Position numbers and translations under genes: made by a program. Under the pieces are notes generated by a model, which made no database searches, was not told where the DNA came from, and saw only the letters and a list, made by a program, of their open reading frames with translations. Of a stretch of DNA of 64,000 nt, positions 62,337-64,000 are shown one piece after another. Source of the stretch: Candidatus Anammoximicrobium sp. (GTDB taxonomy: Bacteria > Planctomycetota > Planctomycetia > Pirellulales > Pirellulaceae); contig JAAYYU010000015.1 of assembly GCA_012515235.1 (NCBI GenBank), positions 1-64,000 on the forward strand, read 5' to 3'. Numbering within the stretch: position 1 is the first letter of the stretch; each line of letters starts with the position of its first letter.

Positions 62337-64000
62337 GGTGGTCGGGATTCCAAAGTGCTCTTGTCGATGGTGGGTAATCCTCTGCGTGTGGATTCAGCAC
62401 AGAGACATGCATCGCTTCCCGGGTCGCTCGCGGGCCGTAGTGCGGCAGCGTCTGGCCAGCCTCATAGGCACCCAGGTCCGGCGCGTCGCCGACGAAGGCG
62501 TCGTTCACGTTGGGCAAGCCGACGCCCGCGTCGACCGCACTGCTGTGCGGCCCGAGCCGCAAGTCGTTCTCCTTGGGCGAATACTGTTTCGCGGTGTCGT
62601 CCGGCGCTGTCCGCCCCGACTGGAACAGCGTCTTCGCATCCAGTTGGACCAGGTGCCGATAGACCGGCGCGCTCGCCTGCATGTCGTCCAGCGACGGGTA
62701 GCGGACTTTGTTCCATTTCAGGACCAGCTTCCAGCGGCCGGCAAACCCGTCATAGTCGAAATCGCAGCCCTGCATCGGGGCGGTGTTTTCGAAGGCATAG
62801 CTGGCCGCCGTCCCGACAAACAGGTTGTTCCGCGAAACGCAGTTCGAAACCGCTTCGCCGGTCATCAACTCCCACGGCATTCCCGCCTTGACCGACGTGT
62901 TGTGGAACAGCAACGCGCCGGACGGACCGTTGTGCAGCTTAAACGTTTCCTGGCCCACATTCAACAGCGCATTGCGGAACACGTACACTGGACCGCCGTG
63001 GACGGGCTGCAGCGAGATGCCCTGAAAAACGTTGGTCAAGCGGTTCTCGAAGCATCGGGTGTTGTGTTCTGAGTAATCCATTTCGAGGCCATCGTCGGTA
63101 CACTCGGAGATGTCGTTGCCATAGAAGTCGATGGCGGCGCACGGGTAGGACGGATGGACCGAGACCGCGTCGGCAAAGCCGCGGATGCGGTTATAGCAGA
63201 CCACGTGGCCCGAGCCGCCCAGCCGGATGCCGCCGCGCTCCTCGACGCCCCGCGTCCGCGGCCACGTGGCCCGGCCGACGATCGTGTTGTCGGCCAGCAA
63301 GAACCGCTGCTGCCGCGGGCCGTTCCGCTGGGCGACGAACCCGTTTTCCACGTCCGCGATCGTACACCGGCGGACGGTGATCCGAGCGACTTCATTGACG
63401 GCGATGCCCCACGTCGCGTTGCGGATCGTCAGCCCCTCGAAAATCACATCGTGCAGTCCCGAAGCGCCGATCACCGTGTCGCCGCCGCCGCCGTCCAGCA
63501 CGACCTCTCCGTCGCCCGCCGCGACCACGCCGATCGGCGCCTCCGGCGTTCCCGACTTCCAACGCCAGGGGCCGCGGTACACGCCCGACCGGAGCCGCAC
63601 CGCCTGGCCCGGTTTCAGCGTTTCCAGGACGCGCGGAAGATTGTCCGGCGCGGCCTCAATCGCCGGGCTGTCGGCCGCCCACCGCGGCTCGGCCCAGGTC
63701 GTCATCGGCACGATCCGTTCGCCGCCGCCGCCCTCGGGGTCGATCAGCGCCAGCTTGACCTCGTACGCCGTGTTTTCACGGAGGCCGAAGACCGAGCCGG
63801 CATACAGCGTCTGGCCGTCGGGCGGACGCACGCCGTCGCGCAGTCCCTGCGACTCGACGCGGAACAGATCCAGACCCGGTTGCCACGCCTGCGCGCCGCG
63901 CTGGCGGAACTGGACCGCGACTCGCGCGTTCCGATTGGCGTCGCCGCCGATCAGCCAGCGGACGCCCAGACAGCGGAGCGTCGGCAACTCCTCCACAAGT
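62278..64000 (-). CDS. secreted right-handed beta-helix protein (partial, runs off the edge)
   Basis: The visible 570 or so residues have a fibronectin-like start (YAGSVFGLRENTAYEVKLAL) and then a right-handed beta helix with repeats such as GDTVIGASGLHDVIFEGLTI, FLLADNTIVGRATWPR and GNDISECTDDGLEMDY, ending in PNVNDAFVGDAPDLGAYEAG, a frequent end of this family. It would be a polysaccharide-binding or lyase-like protein outside the cytoplasm. The true start lies beyond 64000. The stop is 59 bases inside the next gene, which suggests coupled translation. Confidence 0.84.
   Translation of the reverse strand, partial: LVEELPTLRCLGVRWLIGGDANRNARVAVQFRQRGAQAWQPGLDLFRVESQGLRDGVRPPDGQTLYAGSVFGLRENTAYEVKLALIDPEGGGGERIVPMTTWAEPRWAADSPAIEAAPDNLPRVLETLKPGQAVRLRSGVYRGPWRWKSGTPEAPIGVVAAGDGEVVLDGGGGDTVIGASGLHDVIFEGLTIRNATWGIAVNEVARITVRRCTIADVENGFVAQRNGPRQQRFLLADNTIVGRATWPRTRGVEERGGIRLGGSGHVVCYNRIRGFADAVSVHPSYPCAAIDFYGNDISECTDDGLEMDYSEHNTRCFENRLTNVFQGISLQPVHGGPVYVFRNALLNVGQETFKLHNGPSGALLFHNTSVKAGMPWELMTGEAVSNCVSRNNLFVGTAASYAFENTAPMQGCDFDYDGFAGRWKLVLKWNKVRYPSLDDMQASAPVYRHLVQLDAKTLFQSGRTAPDDTAKQYSPKENDLRLGPHSSAVDAGVGLPNVNDAFVGDAPDLGAYEAGQTLPHYGPRATREAMHVSVLNPHAEDYPPSTRALWNPDHHDAPPAGFPPASAVAAGCL

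Noticed and set aside
1..64000. CRISPR array, prophage, rRNA or integrase-bounded island
   Set aside because: No repeat-spacer pattern, phage structural gene, rRNA or complete transposase/integrase was seen; the only mobile trace is the IS4 tail at 14.6 kb.

Overview
The window looks like a piece of a planctomycete chromosome (Planctomycetota, probably a Pirellulales-like lineage). It is GC-rich. It carries two DUF1559 pseudopilin-like proteins, each next to a small lipoprotein, three neutral-ceramidase-like hydrolases, Gfo/Idh/MocA and right-handed beta-helix secreted proteins, an ECF sigma/anti-sigma operon, and many secreted proteins of family-restricted type. The organism call rests on gene content only; no rRNA is present. 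Ribosome binding sites are mostly GGAGG-like and help to place many starts, including several TTG and GTG starts.

Layout. 0-6 kb: tRNA-Pro(CGG), a broken App1-family gene, two membrane proteins, a lipoprotein/DUF1559 pair and the wreck of a cytochrome-c-type protein seeded with hairpin repeats. 6-11 kb: a small conserved protein, csrA, a small membrane protein, a two-domain polyphosphate kinase 2 coupled to a secreted HEAT-repeat protein, and a calpain-like pseudogene. 11-15.2 kb: a secreted beta-helix protein followed by a cluster of gene fragments (unknown fragment, HTH fragment, IS4-type transposase tail, second HTH fragment). 15.2-22.2 kb: three ceramidase-like hydrolases, a hexapeptide acyltransferase and a Tat-exported Gfo/Idh/MocA oxidoreductase. 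22.2-27.6 kb: a SKI2-like helicase, a GroES-like protein, and an ECF sigma / anti-sigma / exported helical protein operon with overlapping genes. 27.8-32.4 kb: a solitary N4-cytosine-type DNA methyltransferase and an overlapping aldehyde dehydrogenase / PLP aldolase-like / TSUP transporter operon. 32.6-40 kb: the second DUF1559/lipoprotein pair, a duplicated FAD oxidoreductase fused to HEAT repeats, dUTPase, HtrA protease, and a STAS/coiled-coil pair. 40.3-46.8 kb: a large LamG-containing glycosidase-like protein and a feoA-feoB-feoX iron operon with a clear promoter and a 15-bp dyad. 46.8-50.7 kb: an Eco57I-type DNA methyltransferase overlapped by a small PD-(D/E)XK protein, a candidate restriction-modification or defence unit. 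51-64 kb: ferredoxin, trypsin-PDZ protein, ThDP decarboxylase-like enzyme, ABC-F ATPase, outer-membrane porin with a strong terminator, a giant secreted protein with a trypsin-PDZ end that lacks its serine, and a beta-helix protein running off the right edge.

The most interesting points are the methyltransferase/PD-(D/E)XK pair, the serine-less protease fused to carbohydrate-binding-type domains, the ceramidase-like locus, the three-gene sigma operon with a possible exported sensor, and an unusually high density of decayed genes and palindromic repeats for a chromosomal region.
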